The notes: generated by a model not told the origin, from the sequence alone. A stretch of 64,000 nt of DNA from Tepidimonas sediminis (GCF_007556605.1 NZ_VJND01000001.1:186001-250000), one strand, 5' to 3'. Shown: positions 41,538 through 52,262, counted from the stretch's first letter. Program-made: numbers and translations.

Positions 41538-43451
41538 ATGCTGCATCCCCGACGTCTTGATCATGACGCCCCGACGGGCGCCGCGGCAGCGTGGCCGGCC
41601 GGCCACCGCCGCGCCGACGACGACGGTCACGCGCTCGACCGGCAGGCCTCGGTGCTGATGGCGCAGCTGTGGAGCGGCATCTCGCCGATTTCGCTGGCGC
41701 TGGCGGCCACCGACTGGGCGCTGCACCTGGCCAGCTCGCCGGGCTCGCAGTGGCGCCTGTCACGCCAGGCGGCTGAGCTGGCGCATGCCTGGTGGCAGGA
41801 AGCATGGCGCGCCTGGGCGCGCACGGCCGCCGCGTCGCTGCCGGCGGTGCGGCAGCCCGACGCGCCGACCGAGGCGGCAGGCAGCACAGCGCCGCAGCCG
41901 CAGGCCGAAAGCCCGCTGGCGCAAGCGCTGGCCGAGGACGCGCGCTACGCCGACCCGGCGTGGCAGCGCTGGCCGTGGTGGGCGCTGGCCGGCGCCGGCA
42001 AGGCGCTGGAGCTGTGGTGGCAGCAGGCCGCGGCGCTGCGCGGCATGCAGCCGCACAGCCGCGAGCAGATGCGCTTCTACGGCCGCCAGTGGCTGGACGC
42101 CTGGGCGCCGAGCAACGTGCTGTGGACCAACCCGCAGGCGCTGCAGCGCGCCTGGGAGACGGGCGGCCAGTCGCTCGTCAAGGGCTGGGGCCGCATGGTG
42201 GAGGACGTGCAGTGGCGCCTGGGGCTGCAGTCGCCGCCGCGGCGCTTCGACCCCGAACTCGCCCCCGGCCGGGGGCTGGCCACCACGCCGGGCCAGGTGG
42301 TGCTGCGCAACGCGCTGATCGAGCTGATCCAGTACGCGCCGACGACGCCGACGGTGCAGCGCGAGCCGGTGCTCGTGATCCCGTCGTGCATCATGAAGTA
42401 CTACATCCTCGACCTGTCGCCGCACAACTCGCTGGTGCGCTGGCTGGTCGGGCAGGGCCACACGGTCTACATCGTCTCGTGGAAGAACCCGGACGAGGAC
42501 GACGCGCTGCTGGGCATGGACGACTACGTGCGCGACGGCGTGCTGGCGGCGCTGGACCACGTGCGCTGCGCCACCGGCGCGCCGGTGCACCTGATGGGCT
42601 ATTGCCTGGGCGGGACGTTCGCCGCCATCGCCGCGGCGGCGCTGGGCGGCGGCGATGCGCGGCTGGGTTGCCAGCGCGCGGTGGAAGGTACCGAAGAGGA
42701 GGTGCTGGCGAGTCTGACGCTGCTGGCGGCCGAGACCGACTTCAAGGAGCCCGGTGAGCTCGGCATCCTGATCGACGAGGCGCAGGTGCGGCTGCTGGAG
42801 GACATGATGGCCGCGCGCGGCTACCTGACCGGGCAGCAGATGGCCGGGTCGTTCCAGTTCCTGCACTCGCGCGAGCTGGTCTGGTCCAGCCAGACGCGGC
42901 GCTGGCTGCTCGGCGAGGACGAGGTCGGCAACGATCTGATGGCGTGGAACGCCGACGTGACGCGCCTGCCGGCGGTGATGCACAGCCAGTACCTGCGCGG
43001 CTGCTACCTGAACAACGACCTGGCCGAGGGGCGCTTCCAGTTCGAGGGGCAGCCGATCGCGCTGCGCGACATCCGCGTGCCGGTGTTCGCGGTCGGCACC
43101 GTCAAGGACCACGTGGCGCCATGGCGCTCGGTGTACAAGATCCACCACCTGGTCTCGGCCGACGTGACCTTTGCGCTGACCAACGGCGGGCACAACGCCG
43201 GCATCGTGTCGGAGCCGGGGCACCGCGGGCGCTACCACCACCTGCTGACGACGCCGGCGGACCACCCGTGGCGCACGCCGGACGAATGGCTGGCCGCCGC
43301 GCCGCGGCTGGAGGGCAGCTGGTGGCCGTCGTGGTCGGCGTGGCTGAAGCAGCAGGGCAGCGGGCAGGAGGTGCCGGCCCGCCAGCCGCCGCAGGATCCG
43401 GCGCTCGGGCCGGCGCCGGGCCGCTACGTGATGGTGCGCTACGGCGACTGA
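41538..43451 (+). CDS. phaC: Class I-type poly(3-hydroxyalkanoate) polymerase
   Basis: A 637-residue PHA synthase that polymerises hydroxyacyl-CoA into storage granules. The lipase-like box MGYCLGG carries the catalytic Cys at about 356. The catalytic Asp is in TVKDHVAPW and the His in TNGGHNAGI. The N-terminal 200 residues are longer and more divergent than in Cupriavidus PhaC. Start ATG 41538 has a strong CAGGAGG site. phaA and phaB are not next to it. Confidence 0.93.
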   Translation: MLHPRRLDHDAPTGAAAAWPAGHRRADDDGHALDRQASVLMAQLWSGISPISLALAATDWALHLASSPGSQWRLSRQAAELAHAWWQEAWRAWARTAAASLPAVRQPDAPTEAAGSTAPQPQAESPLAQALAEDARYADPAWQRWPWWALAGAGKALELWWQQAAALRGMQPHSREQMRFYGRQWLDAWAPSNVLWTNPQALQRAWETGGQSLVKGWGRMVEDVQWRLGLQSPPRRFDPELAPGRGLATTPGQVVLRNALIELIQYAPTTPTVQREPVLVIPSCIMKYYILDLSPHNSLVRWLVGQGHTVYIVSWKNPDEDDALLGMDDYVRDGVLAALDHVRCATGAPVHLMGYCLGGTFAAIAAAALGGGDARLGCQRAVEGTEEEVLASLTLLAAETDFKEPGELGILIDEAQVRLLEDMMAARGYLTGQQMAGSFQFLHSRELVWSSQTRRWLLGEDEVGNDLMAWNADVTRLPAVMHSQYLRGCYLNNDLAEGRFQFEGQPIALRDIRVPVFAVGTVKDHVAPWRSVYKIHHLVSADVTFALTNGGHNAGIVSEPGHRGRYHHLLTTPADHPWRTPDEWLAAAPRLEGSWWPSWSAWLKQQGSGQEVPARQPPQDPALGPAPGRYVMVRYGD

Positions 43452-43452
43452 A

Positions 43453-45420
43453 TCAGCCCCCGCCCGCGCCGCCTCGCCCGCGCGGGGCGGCAAAGCGCCG
43501 GGCCAGTAGGGCCTGCGCCAACGAACGCTCCACGGGCCAGGGCTCGCCTTGCAACTCGGCCGCCAGCACCTCGCCGCCCAGCACCGACAGCGTCAGCCCG
43601 CGCGCGCCCAGCCCGGTCAGCACGCACAGGCCGGGCAGCCGCTCGGGATCCGCCGCCCCGACGGCCGGGAAGCGGTCCGGCAGCGTGCAGCGCACGCCGG
43701 CCCAGGTCTGCGCCGCCGCCCAGTGCGGGGCCAGCGCCTCGGCCGCGGCGGGCAGCAGCCGCTGCAGCCTGGCCAGATTGGCGGCGTGCTCCTCCACGGT
43801 CGGGGCGGTGTCGGTGCGGCCGCGCAGAAAGGTCGAGCCCATGCACCAGATCGCTTCGCCCCGCGGTCCGGCCGGCACGCCCGCGACGAGCGAGCCGTGG
43901 CCGTTGACCGGAAACGGCGGCAGCGCCGCGGCGCTGGCCTCGGGCAGCGCGGCCATCGCGCCCCAGGCGACCTGCCCGCGCAGGGCGTGCAGCGGCGCAT
44001 CCGTGCCCAGCGCCTGCAACAGGGCGCGGGTGGCGTGGCCCGCGGCCAGCACGACGAGGTCGGCCTCGAGCAGGTTGCGTCCTTGGCCGTCCAGCAGCCG
44101 CCAGCCGCCGGAGGGGTTGGGTTGCAGCGCCGCCACCTCCGCGCCGCCGCGCCAGACGGCGCCGGCAGCCTGCAGCTGCGCCTGCACCAGCCGCGCCGGA
44201 CGCAGCCAGCCGCCTGCCGCATGCCACAGCCCCGGTGCATCGGGCGGCAGGCCGGCGGGGCGGCACTGGCCGGCGTCGGCCGCGCGGCTCCAGTCCAGGC
44301 CCCAGGGCTGCCAGCGCGCGGCCTCTGGCAGGGCGTGCTTGTCCTCGACGCGGTGCTCCAGCACCCCGCTGGCACCCCAGTCCTGCCCCTCGGCCAGCAG
44401 CGCTTCGGCGCGCTGGCGCGTGAGCGCCAGCCCGGCGCGCGTCAGCCGCGACAGCGGCGCATCGTCCGGGGAGGTGTGCGGCGCCAGCAACCCCACCGGC
44501 AGGCCGGAGGCGCCAGCGGCGGGATCGGCGGCGCGGTCCAGCACCGTGACGTGCCAGCCGCGCTGCGCGAGGCTGAAGGCCGCCGCGGCACCGGCCAGCC
44601 CGCCGCCGACGATGGCGGCGGCGCCGGGCTCGGCCGCGCAGGGCAGACTCGCGCGCAGGGTGCGCCGCGGCTGCCACGGCGGGTCGAACACGGCGCGCAG
44701 GCACTCGCGCTTGGGCGGCAGGCCGGCTGCCTTGGTCACCGTGAAGCCGGATTGCGCCAGGCCGTCGCGCACGGCGCGGGCCACGCTCCAGGTGGCCAGG
44801 CGCGCGCCGCGCCGGCACAGCCGTGCCACCGCGCGCAGCACCGGGGGCGCCCACATCGCCGGGTTGCGCGCCGGATCGAAGCCGTCCAGGTAGACGCTGT
44901 CGACCGCCACGTCCAGCGCCGGCAGGCAGTGCGCCGCCTCGCCCACGCACAGCGTCAGATGCAGTGTGCGCGGCGCGCCGTCCGGGCCCGCGTCGGCCCA
45001 CGTCCAGCGGTGCACGCCCGGCAGCAGCCCGCGCCACGCCGCGGCCAGCCGCGGCACCAGCGGCGCCAGCTCCGCGAATACCGCGGCGCTGCGCCGCACG
45101 TCGTCCGCCGTGCAGGGGTGCGCCTCGATGCCGGTGTAGAACAGCACCGCTGGCGCGGCCGGGTCATTGCGCCACGCCAGCCACGTGGCCAGGAAGTTGA
45201 GCCCCAGCCCGAACCCGTTTTCCAGCACGTGCCAGCGCGGGGCACCGGCCCAGGCCGCGGCCTCCTGGGCGCCGTCAGGCAGCAGGCCGCAGCCGCGCAG
45301 GAACACGTGCCGCGCCTGCGCCAGGCCACCGTGGCCGTCGGCGCCGCGGCTGCGGTAGATGTCCCCGTAGCGCGGACTGTGCGGGGTGCCGTCCGGCAGC
45401 CACTCGACGACGCCGGTCAC
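43453..45420 (-). CDS. mnmC: Bifunctional tRNA 5-methylaminomethyl-2-thiouridine biosynthesis protein MnmC
   Basis: A 655-residue two-domain enzyme finishing the mnm5s2U modification at tRNA wobble position 34. The N-terminal methyltransferase domain has RWHVLENGFGLGLNFLATWL and VYLDGFDPARNPAMW. The C-terminal FAD-dependent oxidase domain begins AAIVGGGLAGAAAAFSLAQR at about residue 266. Both domains look intact. It is convergent with phaC, with 1 bp between the stops. Confidence 0.95.
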   Translation of the reverse strand: MTGVVEWLPDGTPHSPRYGDIYRSRGADGHGGLAQARHVFLRGCGLLPDGAQEAAAWAGAPRWHVLENGFGLGLNFLATWLAWRNDPAAPAVLFYTGIEAHPCTADDVRRSAAVFAELAPLVPRLAAAWRGLLPGVHRWTWADAGPDGAPRTLHLTLCVGEAAHCLPALDVAVDSVYLDGFDPARNPAMWAPPVLRAVARLCRRGARLATWSVARAVRDGLAQSGFTVTKAAGLPPKRECLRAVFDPPWQPRRTLRASLPCAAEPGAAAIVGGGLAGAAAAFSLAQRGWHVTVLDRAADPAAGASGLPVGLLAPHTSPDDAPLSRLTRAGLALTRQRAEALLAEGQDWGASGVLEHRVEDKHALPEAARWQPWGLDWSRAADAGQCRPAGLPPDAPGLWHAAGGWLRPARLVQAQLQAAGAVWRGGAEVAALQPNPSGGWRLLDGQGRNLLEADLVVLAAGHATRALLQALGTDAPLHALRGQVAWGAMAALPEASAAALPPFPVNGHGSLVAGVPAGPRGEAIWCMGSTFLRGRTDTAPTVEEHAANLARLQRLLPAAAEALAPHWAAAQTWAGVRCTLPDRFPAVGAADPERLPGLCVLTGLGARGLTLSVLGGEVLAAELQGEPWPVERSLAQALLARRFAAPRGRGGAGGG

Positions 45421-45421
45421 G

Positions 45422-45697
45422 TCAGCCGTTGGTGGGCGGCACGTAGCCCGCCGCCACGTCGGCGCCCTCGCCGAAGAAGTGCTTTTCCATCTGCCGCGCC
45501 AGGTACTGGCGCGCGCGCGCGTCGGCGAGATTCAGCCGGTTCTCGTTGACCAGCATGGTCTGGTGGCGCAGCCACTCCTGCCACGCCTGCTTGCTGACGT
45601 TGTCGTAGATGCGCTTGCCCAGCTCGCCGGGGTAGGGCGGAAAGTCCAGACCTTCGGCCTCGATGCCGAGCTTGATGCAGCGAACCATGCGTGCCAT
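45422..45697 (-). CDS. yggX: Probable Fe(II)-trafficking protein YggX
   Basis: A 91-residue oxidative-damage protection protein, [20 protein letters not shown] with its conserved Cys7, followed by [20 protein letters not shown]. YggX helps protect iron-sulfur clusters. The ATG at 45697 has an AGGAG site. Its stop is 1 bp before the mnmC start region, so they are co-transcribed. Confidence 0.95.
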   Translation of the reverse strand: MARMVRCIKLGIEAEGLDFPPYPGELGKRIYDNVSKQAWQEWLRHQTMLVNENRLNLADARARQYLARQMEKHFFGEGADVAAGYVPPTNG

Positions 45698-45932
45698 GGG
45701 CAAACTCCTGTGTGGATGCCGCCTGCGAGCCTTCATGACCTGCGGTCATGAGACCTTGGCTCGACGGGCATGACGGCTTTGGTACGATCGGAACAACTCG
45801 ACACTGTACCCCACGGCGCGGCGGCCCGCGGTGGGCTGTGCCTTTGACCCCGGTCAAGGCAGGATGCCCATGGGAGTATTACGCTGGCGGGCATCCTCCG
45901 ATCGACCCCTTCACTGCCTGACTGTTCTGATC

Positions 45933-46712
45933 ATGAGCGCCTTCGACGACGAGCGCGTGCTCAGCGTGCACCACTGGACCGACCGGCTGTTTTCCTTCAC
46001 CACCACGCGCAACGCGGGCCTGCGCTTCCTCAACGGCCAGTTCACGATGATCGGCCTGCGGCTGGAAAACGGCAAGCCGCTGCTGCGCGCCTACAGCATC
46101 GTGTCGGCCAACTACGAGGAGCACCTGGAGTTCCTCAGCATCAAGGTGCCCGACGGTCCGCTGACCAGCCGCCTGCAGCACATCCAGCCGGGCGACCACA
46201 TCATCGTCGGCCACAAGCCCACCGGCACGCTGGTGATCGACTACCTGCTGCCGGGCAAGCACCTGTATCTGTTCGGCACCGGCACGGGGCTGGCGCCGTT
46301 CATGAGCATCATCCGCGACCCGGCCACCTACGAGCGCTTCGAGCAGGTGATCCTGGTACACGGCGTGCGGCTGGTGGCGGAGCTGGCCTACCGCGACTAC
46401 ATCACCCGGGAGCTGCCGCAGCACGAGTTCCTCGGCGAGATGGTGCGTCAGCAGCTGCGCTACTATCCCACCGTGACGCGCGAGCCGTTCGAGCGCCAGG
46501 GGCGCATCCCGCAGCTGGTGGAAAGCGGGCAGATGGCGCGCGAGCTGGGCCTGCCGCAGCTCAACCCCGAGACCGACCGCGTGATGATCTGCGGCAGCCC
46601 GGCGATGCTGCGTGACCTCAAGGCGATGTGCGAGCGTTACGGCTTCGTCGAGGGCAACACCAGCACGCCGGGGCAGTTCGTCATCGAGCGCGCGTTTGCC
46701 GAAGCCAATTGA
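45933..46712 (+). CDS. fpr: Ferredoxin-NADP(+) reductase Fpr
   Basis: A 259-residue plant-type ferredoxin reductase. The FAD-binding RAYSIVSANYEEHLEF and the NADP-binding GTGTGLAPFMSIIRD motifs are clear, as is the family C-terminus ending in FVIERAFAEAN. The ATG at 45933 is used; the frame is open upstream without a good ribosome site. It balances NADPH with ferredoxin in oxidative stress. It precedes dsbB by 16 bp. Confidence 0.95.
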   Translation: MSAFDDERVLSVHHWTDRLFSFTTTRNAGLRFLNGQFTMIGLRLENGKPLLRAYSIVSANYEEHLEFLSIKVPDGPLTSRLQHIQPGDHIIVGHKPTGTLVIDYLLPGKHLYLFGTGTGLAPFMSIIRDPATYERFEQVILVHGVRLVAELAYRDYITRELPQHEFLGEMVRQQLRYYPTVTREPFERQGRIPQLVESGQMARELGLPQLNPETDRVMICGSPAMLRDLKAMCERYGFVEGNTSTPGQFVIERAFAEAN

Positions 46713-46728
46713 GGGGGGTACCGCCGCG

Positions 46729-47235
46729 ATGAGGGCTGCGCTGCGCTGGCTGGCCGACCATCCCCGCGCGCTGCCGGCCGCGGTGGTGGCGTGGTGTCTG
46801 GCGTTGCTGGGCTTCGGCCTGTACCTGCAGCACGTCGTCGGGCTGGAGCCGTGTCCCATGTGCGTCGTGCAGCGCTACGCGCTGGTCGGTGTGGCGCTGC
46901 TGGCGCTTGCGGCGGCGCTGCTGCCGCGCGCGGGCCAGCTGGCGCTGCAGGCGCTGGCGGCGGTTGTGGCCGGGTTTGGCGCGTTCGTGGCGGCGCGGCA
47001 GTCGTGGCTGCAGTGGTTTCCGCCCGAGATCCAGACCTGCGGGCGCGATTTCTACGGCATGATCGAGGCGTTTCCGCTGCGCCGCGCGATCCCGATGATC
47101 TTCCGTGGCACGGGTGACTGCAGCGCGGTGGACTGGACGCTGCTGGGCCTGACGATCGCCAACTGGTCGTTCCTGAATTTCGTCGCGCTGGCGGCGGCGC
47201 TGCTGGCCGGGCTGGCGCTGGGCGGACGGCGCTAG
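46729..47235 (+). CDS. dsbB: Disulfide bond formation protein DsbB
   Basis: A 168-residue inner-membrane quinone-linked oxidase of DsbA, with four hydrophobic segments. The first periplasmic Cys pair is in LEPCPMCVVQRYAL, and the second pair is the Cys in QTCGRDFYG and the one in GTGDCSAVDW. It may be co-transcribed with fpr (16 bp) and the oxidoreductase behind it (4 bp). Confidence 0.95.
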   Translation: MRAALRWLADHPRALPAAVVAWCLALLGFGLYLQHVVGLEPCPMCVVQRYALVGVALLALAAALLPRAGQLALQALAAVVAGFGAFVAARQSWLQWFPPEIQTCGRDFYGMIEAFPLRRAIPMIFRGTGDCSAVDWTLLGLTIANWSFLNFVALAAALLAGLALGGRR

Positions 47236-47239
47236 TGGC

Positions 47240-48376
47240 ATGGAGCGTGTCGGCGCGCTGGTCATCGGCGCAGGCGTGGTGGGCCTGGCGGCGGCGCGTG
47301 CGCTGGCCCGCGCCGGGCGCGAGGTCGTCGTCCTGGAGCGCGAAGCGGCCATCGGCCAGGGGGTGAGCTCGCGCAGCAGCGAGGTGATCCACGCCGGGCT
47401 GTATTACCCGCCAGGGTCGCTGAAGGCGCGGTTGTGCGTGCAGGGCAAGCACGCGCTGCTGGACTACGCGGCGCGCGCCGGGGTGGCGCACCGCGTCTGC
47501 GGCAAGCTGGTGGTGGCCACCGAGGACGCGCAGCTGCCGGCGCTGGACGCGCTGCAGCGCCGCGCCGAGGCCAACGGGGTGCCGGTGCAGTGGCGCTCGG
47601 GCGAGGAGGTGCGGCGGCGCGCTCCGGCGCTGCGGGCACGCGCGGCGCTGGTGTCGCCGACCACCGGCATCGTCGACAGCCACGGCCTGATGCAGGCGCT
47701 GCTGGGCGACCTGCAGCGCGCCGGCGGCCTGCTGGCGCTGGGGTCGGTGTTCGAGGGCGCCGAGCCGCTGGGCCGCGCGGGGCAGGGCGGCTGGCGCGTG
47801 CGCGGGCGCACGCGCCAGGGCGAGGCGTTTGCGCTGCAGGCCGACGTGCTCATCAACGCCGCCGGGCTGTGGGCCTGCCACGTGGCGCGCGCGGTGGCGG
47901 GCCCCGACCCGGCACGCTGGCCGCAGCCGCGTTACGCCAAGGGGCACTACTTCGCGCTGCACGCGCCGGCCCCGGCGGACTGCCTGGTCTATCCGGCGCC
48001 GCAGGATGCCTGGCTCGGCATCCACCTGACGCTGGACCTGGCGGGGCAGGCGCGCTTCGGCCCCGATCTGGAGTGGCTCGACGCCGATGACCCGGCGCGG
48101 CTGGACTACGCCGTCGACGAGGGGCGGCGCGCGGCGTTCGTGCAGGCGATCCGGCGCTACTGGCCGGGCCTGCCGCAGGCGGCGTTGAGCCCGGCCTATG
48201 CCGGCGTGCGGCCGAAGATCCACGGCCCGCACGAGCCGGCGCCCGATTTCCGCGTCGACGGCCCGGCCGAGCATGGCCACGCGGGGCTCGTGCACCTGCT
48301 TGGCATCGAGTCGCCGGGGCTGACCGCCGCGCTGGCGCTGGGCGAGGAGGTGGTGCGGCGGCTCGCCGGCGCCTGA
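47240..48376 (+). CDS. FAD-dependent oxidoreductase, L-2-hydroxyglutarate dehydrogenase-like
   Basis: A 378-residue flavoprotein of the DAO superfamily. The FAD site [20 protein letters not shown] is at the N-terminus, and SSRSSEVIHAGLYYPPGSLK is the substrate-side motif shared with LhgO/L2HGDH. The end GLVHLLGIESPGLTAALALG also matches. It likely oxidises a 2-hydroxy acid and passes electrons to the quinone pool. The exact substrate is not certain. It starts 4 bp after dsbB. Confidence 0.88.
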   Translation: MERVGALVIGAGVVGLAAARALARAGREVVVLEREAAIGQGVSSRSSEVIHAGLYYPPGSLKARLCVQGKHALLDYAARAGVAHRVCGKLVVATEDAQLPALDALQRRAEANGVPVQWRSGEEVRRRAPALRARAALVSPTTGIVDSHGLMQALLGDLQRAGGLLALGSVFEGAEPLGRAGQGGWRVRGRTRQGEAFALQADVLINAAGLWACHVARAVAGPDPARWPQPRYAKGHYFALHAPAPADCLVYPAPQDAWLGIHLTLDLAGQARFGPDLEWLDADDPARLDYAVDEGRRAAFVQAIRRYWPGLPQAALSPAYAGVRPKIHGPHEPAPDFRVDGPAEHGHAGLVHLLGIESPGLTAALALGEEVVRRLAGA

Positions 48377-48459
48377 TCGGTTCCAGCCGCGGTGCGCGTC
48401 CTTGATCTTCGTCAAGCAGCGGGCGGGAACCACCCCCCGCCGCGACGGCTCGTTCAGGC

Positions 48460-50118
48460 ATGGAACTCACGCCGTTTGCCGAGCTGGCCGCGCTGTTGCT
48501 GATCGCCGCACTGGCAGGGGCGGTGTTCGTGCGGCTGCGCCAGCCGGTGCTGATCGCCTACCTGGTGCTGGGCCTGGCCCTGGGGCCGGCCGGGCTGGGC
48601 CTGGTCAAGGCGCACGACCAGGTGGCGCTGCTGGCGCAGATCGGCGTGACGGTGCTGCTGTTCATCGTCGGCCTCAAGCTCGATTGGCACCAGGTGCGCC
48701 ACATCGGCCCGGTGGCGCTGGCCACGGGTCTGGGACAGCTGGCGTTCACGATCGCCGGCGGCTTCGTGCTGGTGCTGCTGCTCGGCAAGGACGTGATGAC
48801 GGCGCTCTACGTCGCGGTGGCGCTGACCTTTTCCAGCACCATCATCATCGTCAAGCTGCTGACCGACAAGCGCGAGCTCGACAGCCTGCACGGCCGCATC
48901 GCGGTGGGGTTCCTGATCGTGCAGGATCTGGCGGTGGTGCTGGCGATGATGGCGATGAGCGCGCTGCGCGCTCCGGCCGGGCAGGAGCTGGCGTGGGGGC
49001 CGGCGCTGCTGTCGCTGCTGGGGCGGCTCGTGGTGGCGGTGGCGCTGGTGGCGGCGCTGATGCGCTGGGTGCTGCCGCGGCTGGTGGCGACGATGGCGCG
49101 CTCGCAGGAGCTGCTGCTGGTGTTCGCGCTGGCCTGGGGCACGGCGCTGGCGGCGCTGGGGGAATGGGCCGGTTTCTCGATGGAGGCCGGTGCCTTCATC
49201 GCCGGCTTCACGCTGGCCTCCACGGCCTACCGCGAGGCAATCCACGCGCGCCTGGGCGGCGTGCGCGACTTCCTGCTGCTGTTCTTCTTCATCCACATGG
49301 GGGCGGAGCTGGATCTGTCCACGCTCGGGCAGGAGCTGCCGGCGGCGCTGGTGCTGTCGGTGTTCGTGCTGGTGGGCAACCCGCTGATCGTGATGGCCAT
49401 CATGGGCTGGATGGGCTACCGCAAGCGCACCGGCTTTCTCGCCGGGCTGACGGTGGCGCAGATCAGCGAGTTCTCGATCGTCTTCGTCGCGATGGGCATC
49501 GCGCTCGGGCATGTGGGCGTGGAGGCGCTGGGGCTGACGACGCTGGTGGGCCTGGTGACGATCACGCTGTCCACCTACATGATCCTGTACTCGCAGCCCC
49601 TGTACGAGCGGCTGGCGCCGTGGCTCGGCGTGTTCGAGCGCCGCCGGCCGTTCCGCGAGCTGCAGCCCGACGACGGCGCGCGCGAGCTGCGCCCCGATGT
49701 GATGATCTTCGGCCTCGGCCGCTATGGCGTGGAACTGCTGCGCCAGCTGCACGGACGCGGCGTGCGCGTGCTCGGCATCGACCACGATCCCGAGGTGGTG
49801 CGCCACCTGCAGCGCGCGGGGCTTCCGGTGCTCTACGGCGATGCCGAGAACGTCGATTTCGTCGAGGGCCTGCCGCTGGCCGGCGTTCGCTGGGTGGTGG
49901 TGACGCTGCCGATGGCGGCCTCGGTGCGCGCGCTGCTGCACGCCTTGCGGCAGGCCGGCTACGATGGGCAGATGGCGGTGACGGTGCGCGACGCCGAGAT
50001 GGGCGCCGCGCTGCGCGGGCACCGCGTCGGCTGCGTGTTCCGCCCGTTCGAGGACGGCGCCGCGCACGCCGCCGAGCGGCTGCACGGACTGTTGGGGGTG
50101 GACCCGCAAGGAGGATGA
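48460..50118 (+). CDS. Monovalent cation:proton antiporter-2 family protein (Kef-type)
   Basis: A 552-residue inner-membrane antiporter. About twelve hydrophobic segments fill residues 1-385, including the CPA2 core LTFSSTIIIVKLL and EAGAFIAGFTLAST. A cytoplasmic RCK/TrkA-N domain follows (DVMIFGLGRYGVELLRQLHG at about 408-427) and gates transport by nucleotide binding. The domain order resembles KefB/KefC or YbaL. The stop overlaps the start region of the UspA gene. Cation specificity cannot be read; K+/H+ exchange is likely. Confidence 0.92.
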   Translation: MELTPFAELAALLLIAALAGAVFVRLRQPVLIAYLVLGLALGPAGLGLVKAHDQVALLAQIGVTVLLFIVGLKLDWHQVRHIGPVALATGLGQLAFTIAGGFVLVLLLGKDVMTALYVAVALTFSSTIIIVKLLTDKRELDSLHGRIAVGFLIVQDLAVVLAMMAMSALRAPAGQELAWGPALLSLLGRLVVAVALVAALMRWVLPRLVATMARSQELLLVFALAWGTALAALGEWAGFSMEAGAFIAGFTLASTAYREAIHARLGGVRDFLLLFFFIHMGAELDLSTLGQELPAALVLSVFVLVGNPLIVMAIMGWMGYRKRTGFLAGLTVAQISEFSIVFVAMGIALGHVGVEALGLTTLVGLVTITLSTYMILYSQPLYERLAPWLGVFERRRPFRELQPDDGARELRPDVMIFGLGRYGVELLRQLHGRGVRVLGIDHDPEVVRHLQRAGLPVLYGDAENVDFVEGLPLAGVRWVVVTLPMAASVRALLHALRQAGYDGQMAVTVRDAEMGAALRGHRVGCVFRPFEDGAAHAAERLHGLLGVDPQGG

Positions 50119-50123
50119 CGACG

Positions 50124-51050
50124 ATGGACGAGGCGACCTGTGCGCCCATGCCGCCGCAGGCGGTGCTGGCCGCCACCGACCTGTCGGACGGCGCGGCGCT
50201 GGCGGAGGCGCGCGCGGCCCGGCTGGCGCGCGAGCAGGGTTGCGCGCTGGTGCTGCTGCACGTGCTGGCGCATGACTGGCTGCAGGCGCTGCGCGAGTGG
50301 ATGGGGCCGACCGCCGGGGCCGAGCGCGTGCAGCGGCAGACCGAGGTCACCTTGGCGCAGCGCGCCGAGGCGCTGGCCGCGGCGCATGGGGTGACCGTGC
50401 AGCCGTGCGTGATCGAGGGGCATCCGGTGGCGCAGATCGTCGCCGTGGCGCAGCGGCTGCAGCCGCGCTGCATCGTGGTCGGCGCGCGCGGCGGCAACCC
50501 TCTGCGACGCCTGCTGCTGGGCACGACCTCGGAGCGGCTGCTGCGCAAGGCCGCCCATCCGCTGCTGGTGGTGCGCACGCCGGCGCCCGACGCCTACCGG
50601 CGCGTGCTGCTGCCGGTGGACTTTTCCGCCTGGTCGGCGCCAACGCTGGAGCTGGCGCAGCGCTTCGCGCCGCAGGCGGCGGTGGAGCTGCTGCACGTCT
50701 ACACCGTGCCGTTCGAGGAAAAGCTGCGCTTTGCCGGCGTCGACGACGAGGTGATCGCCCGCTACCGCGAGCGCGCACGCCAGCACGCCAGCGCCGAGCT
50801 GCACGCGCTGGCGCACCGCGCCGGCTGGCCCCCATCACGCTACCAGGCGCTGCTGCACGAGGGCGACGCCGCCGCCGCGGTCGTCGAGCAGGCGCAGCGC
50901 CGCGGCAGCGATCTCATCGTCATCGGCAAGCACGGCCGCAGCGCCACGGAAGAGCTGCTGCTCGGCAGCGTCACCAAGCACGTGCTGGCCGAGGCGCCGT
51001 GCGACGTGCTGCTGTCGCCGGCGCGGGCCGACGGGGGTAGAGGCCGGTGA
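50124..51050 (+). CDS. Tandem UspA universal stress protein
   Basis: A 308-residue protein of two Usp domains. Domain one ends in a nucleotide-binding loop IVVGARGGNPLRRLLLGTTS and domain two in IVIGKHGRSATEELLLGSVT, both with the G-x2-G-x9-GS/T pattern of ATP-binding Usps. I prefer ATG 50124 because AGGAGG sits 9 nt before it; the ATG at 50115 would be too close. It is translationally linked to the antiporter, so it may sense ATP or stress for it. Confidence 0.9.
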   Translation: MDEATCAPMPPQAVLAATDLSDGAALAEARAARLAREQGCALVLLHVLAHDWLQALREWMGPTAGAERVQRQTEVTLAQRAEALAAAHGVTVQPCVIEGHPVAQIVAVAQRLQPRCIVVGARGGNPLRRLLLGTTSERLLRKAAHPLLVVRTPAPDAYRRVLLPVDFSAWSAPTLELAQRFAPQAAVELLHVYTVPFEEKLRFAGVDDEVIARYRERARQHASAELHALAHRAGWPPSRYQALLHEGDAAAAVVEQAQRRGSDLIVIGKHGRSATEELLLGSVTKHVLAEAPCDVLLSPARADGGRGR

Positions 51051-51152
51051 TCCAGCCCGCGGCGCCTGCCGCGGCTGGGGTCAGCAACCGGCCTTCTTCG
51101 GTTGACCAACGACCAGGATCGCGACCCGATCGTTGCCGGGGTGGCGCTGCCT

Positions 51153-52208
51153 TCAGGTTGGCCGCGCCGCGCGCAGCGCCTGCGCCACCTCGCTCACCAG
51201 CGCCGGGCCGCGATAGATCAGGCCGGTGTAAAGCTGCACCGCGTCCGCTCCGGCGCGCAGCTTGGCCGCGGCGTCGGCGCCGCTCAAGATCCCGCCGACG
51301 CCGATGATCGGGTAGCCGGGCCCCAGGCGCGCGCGCAGCGCGGCGATCACCCGGTTGCTCGCGGTGGCCAGCGGCGCGCCCGACAGCCCGCCGGCTTCCT
51401 CGGCGTGCGGCAGGCCGCGCACCGCCTCGCGCGCCAGCGTCGTGTTGGTGGCGATGACGCCATCGACCCCGTGGCGGCGCAGCGCCTCGGCGATGGCGCC
51501 GAGCTGCGCCTCATCCAGGTCCGGCGCGATCTTGACGAACAGCGGCTTGCGCGCGCCGTGCGCGTCTTCCAGCCGCGCGCGCTCCTGCATCAGCGCCGCC
51601 AGCAACCCCTCCAGCGCCGCGTCGCTCTGCAGCTGGCGCAGGTTGGCGGTGTTGGGGCTGGAGATGTTGACGGTGACGTAGTCGGCGTGCGCGTACACCC
51701 CCCGCAGGCCGAGCAGGTAGTCGTCCACCGCGCGCTCGATCGGCGTGGCGGCGTTCTTGCCGATGTTGAGGCCCAGCACCAGCGAGGGCGCCCCTTCGCG
51801 GCGCACGCGGCTGGCGCGCACGTGCTCGACGAAGGCCTCCAGCCCGTCGTTGTTGAAGCCGAAGCGGTTGATCAGCGCCTGCGCCTGCGGCAGGCGAAAC
51901 AGCCGCGGGCGCGGGTTGCCGGGCTGCGGCCGCGGCGTGACGGTGCCGACCTCGACGAAGCCGAAGCCCAGCGCCGCCCAGGCGTCGATGCAGCGCGCGT
52001 TCTTGTCCAGGCCGGCCGCGAGCCCCACCCGGTTGGGCAGGCGCAGGCCGGCCAGTTGCACCGGGTCGTCGACGCGCGCATCGGCCAGGCAGCGCATCAG
52101 CGGGGTGTGCTGCACGCGCTCCAGCCAGCGCAGCGTCAGCTCGTGCGCCTGCTCGGGGTCGAGGCGAAACAGAACGGCGCGGGCGGCGGCGTAGGGGATC
52201 CAGCTCAT
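51153..52208 (-). CDS. pyrD: Dihydroorotate dehydrogenase (quinone)
   Basis: A 351-residue class 2 enzyme of pyrimidine synthesis, bound to the inner membrane by its N-terminal helices ([20 protein letters not shown]). FMN and substrate motifs are present: [46 protein letters not shown] with the catalytic Ser, and [14 protein letters not shown]. The ATG at 52208 is the family start. It is divergent from rpiA. Confidence 0.97.
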   Translation of the reverse strand: MSWIPYAAARAVLFRLDPEQAHELTLRWLERVQHTPLMRCLADARVDDPVQLAGLRLPNRVGLAAGLDKNARCIDAWAALGFGFVEVGTVTPRPQPGNPRPRLFRLPQAQALINRFGFNNDGLEAFVEHVRASRVRREGAPSLVLGLNIGKNAATPIERAVDDYLLGLRGVYAHADYVTVNISSPNTANLRQLQSDAALEGLLAALMQERARLEDAHGARKPLFVKIAPDLDEAQLGAIAEALRRHGVDGVIATNTTLAREAVRGLPHAEEAGGLSGAPLATASNRVIAALRARLGPGYPIIGVGGILSGADAAAKLRAGADAVQLYTGLIYRGPALVSEVAQALRAARPT

Positions 52209-52262
52209 CGGATAATTGTCGCATTCCCCCACCCCCATCCCGCACGACGAGGAGTCCCGCCC

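Noticed and set aside
48402-51050. Very long frame (882 codons) over the antiporter gene
   Set aside because: Only its last third, the UspA gene, is real; the rest is a shadow of the antiporter in another frame, a usual effect in GC-rich DNA.
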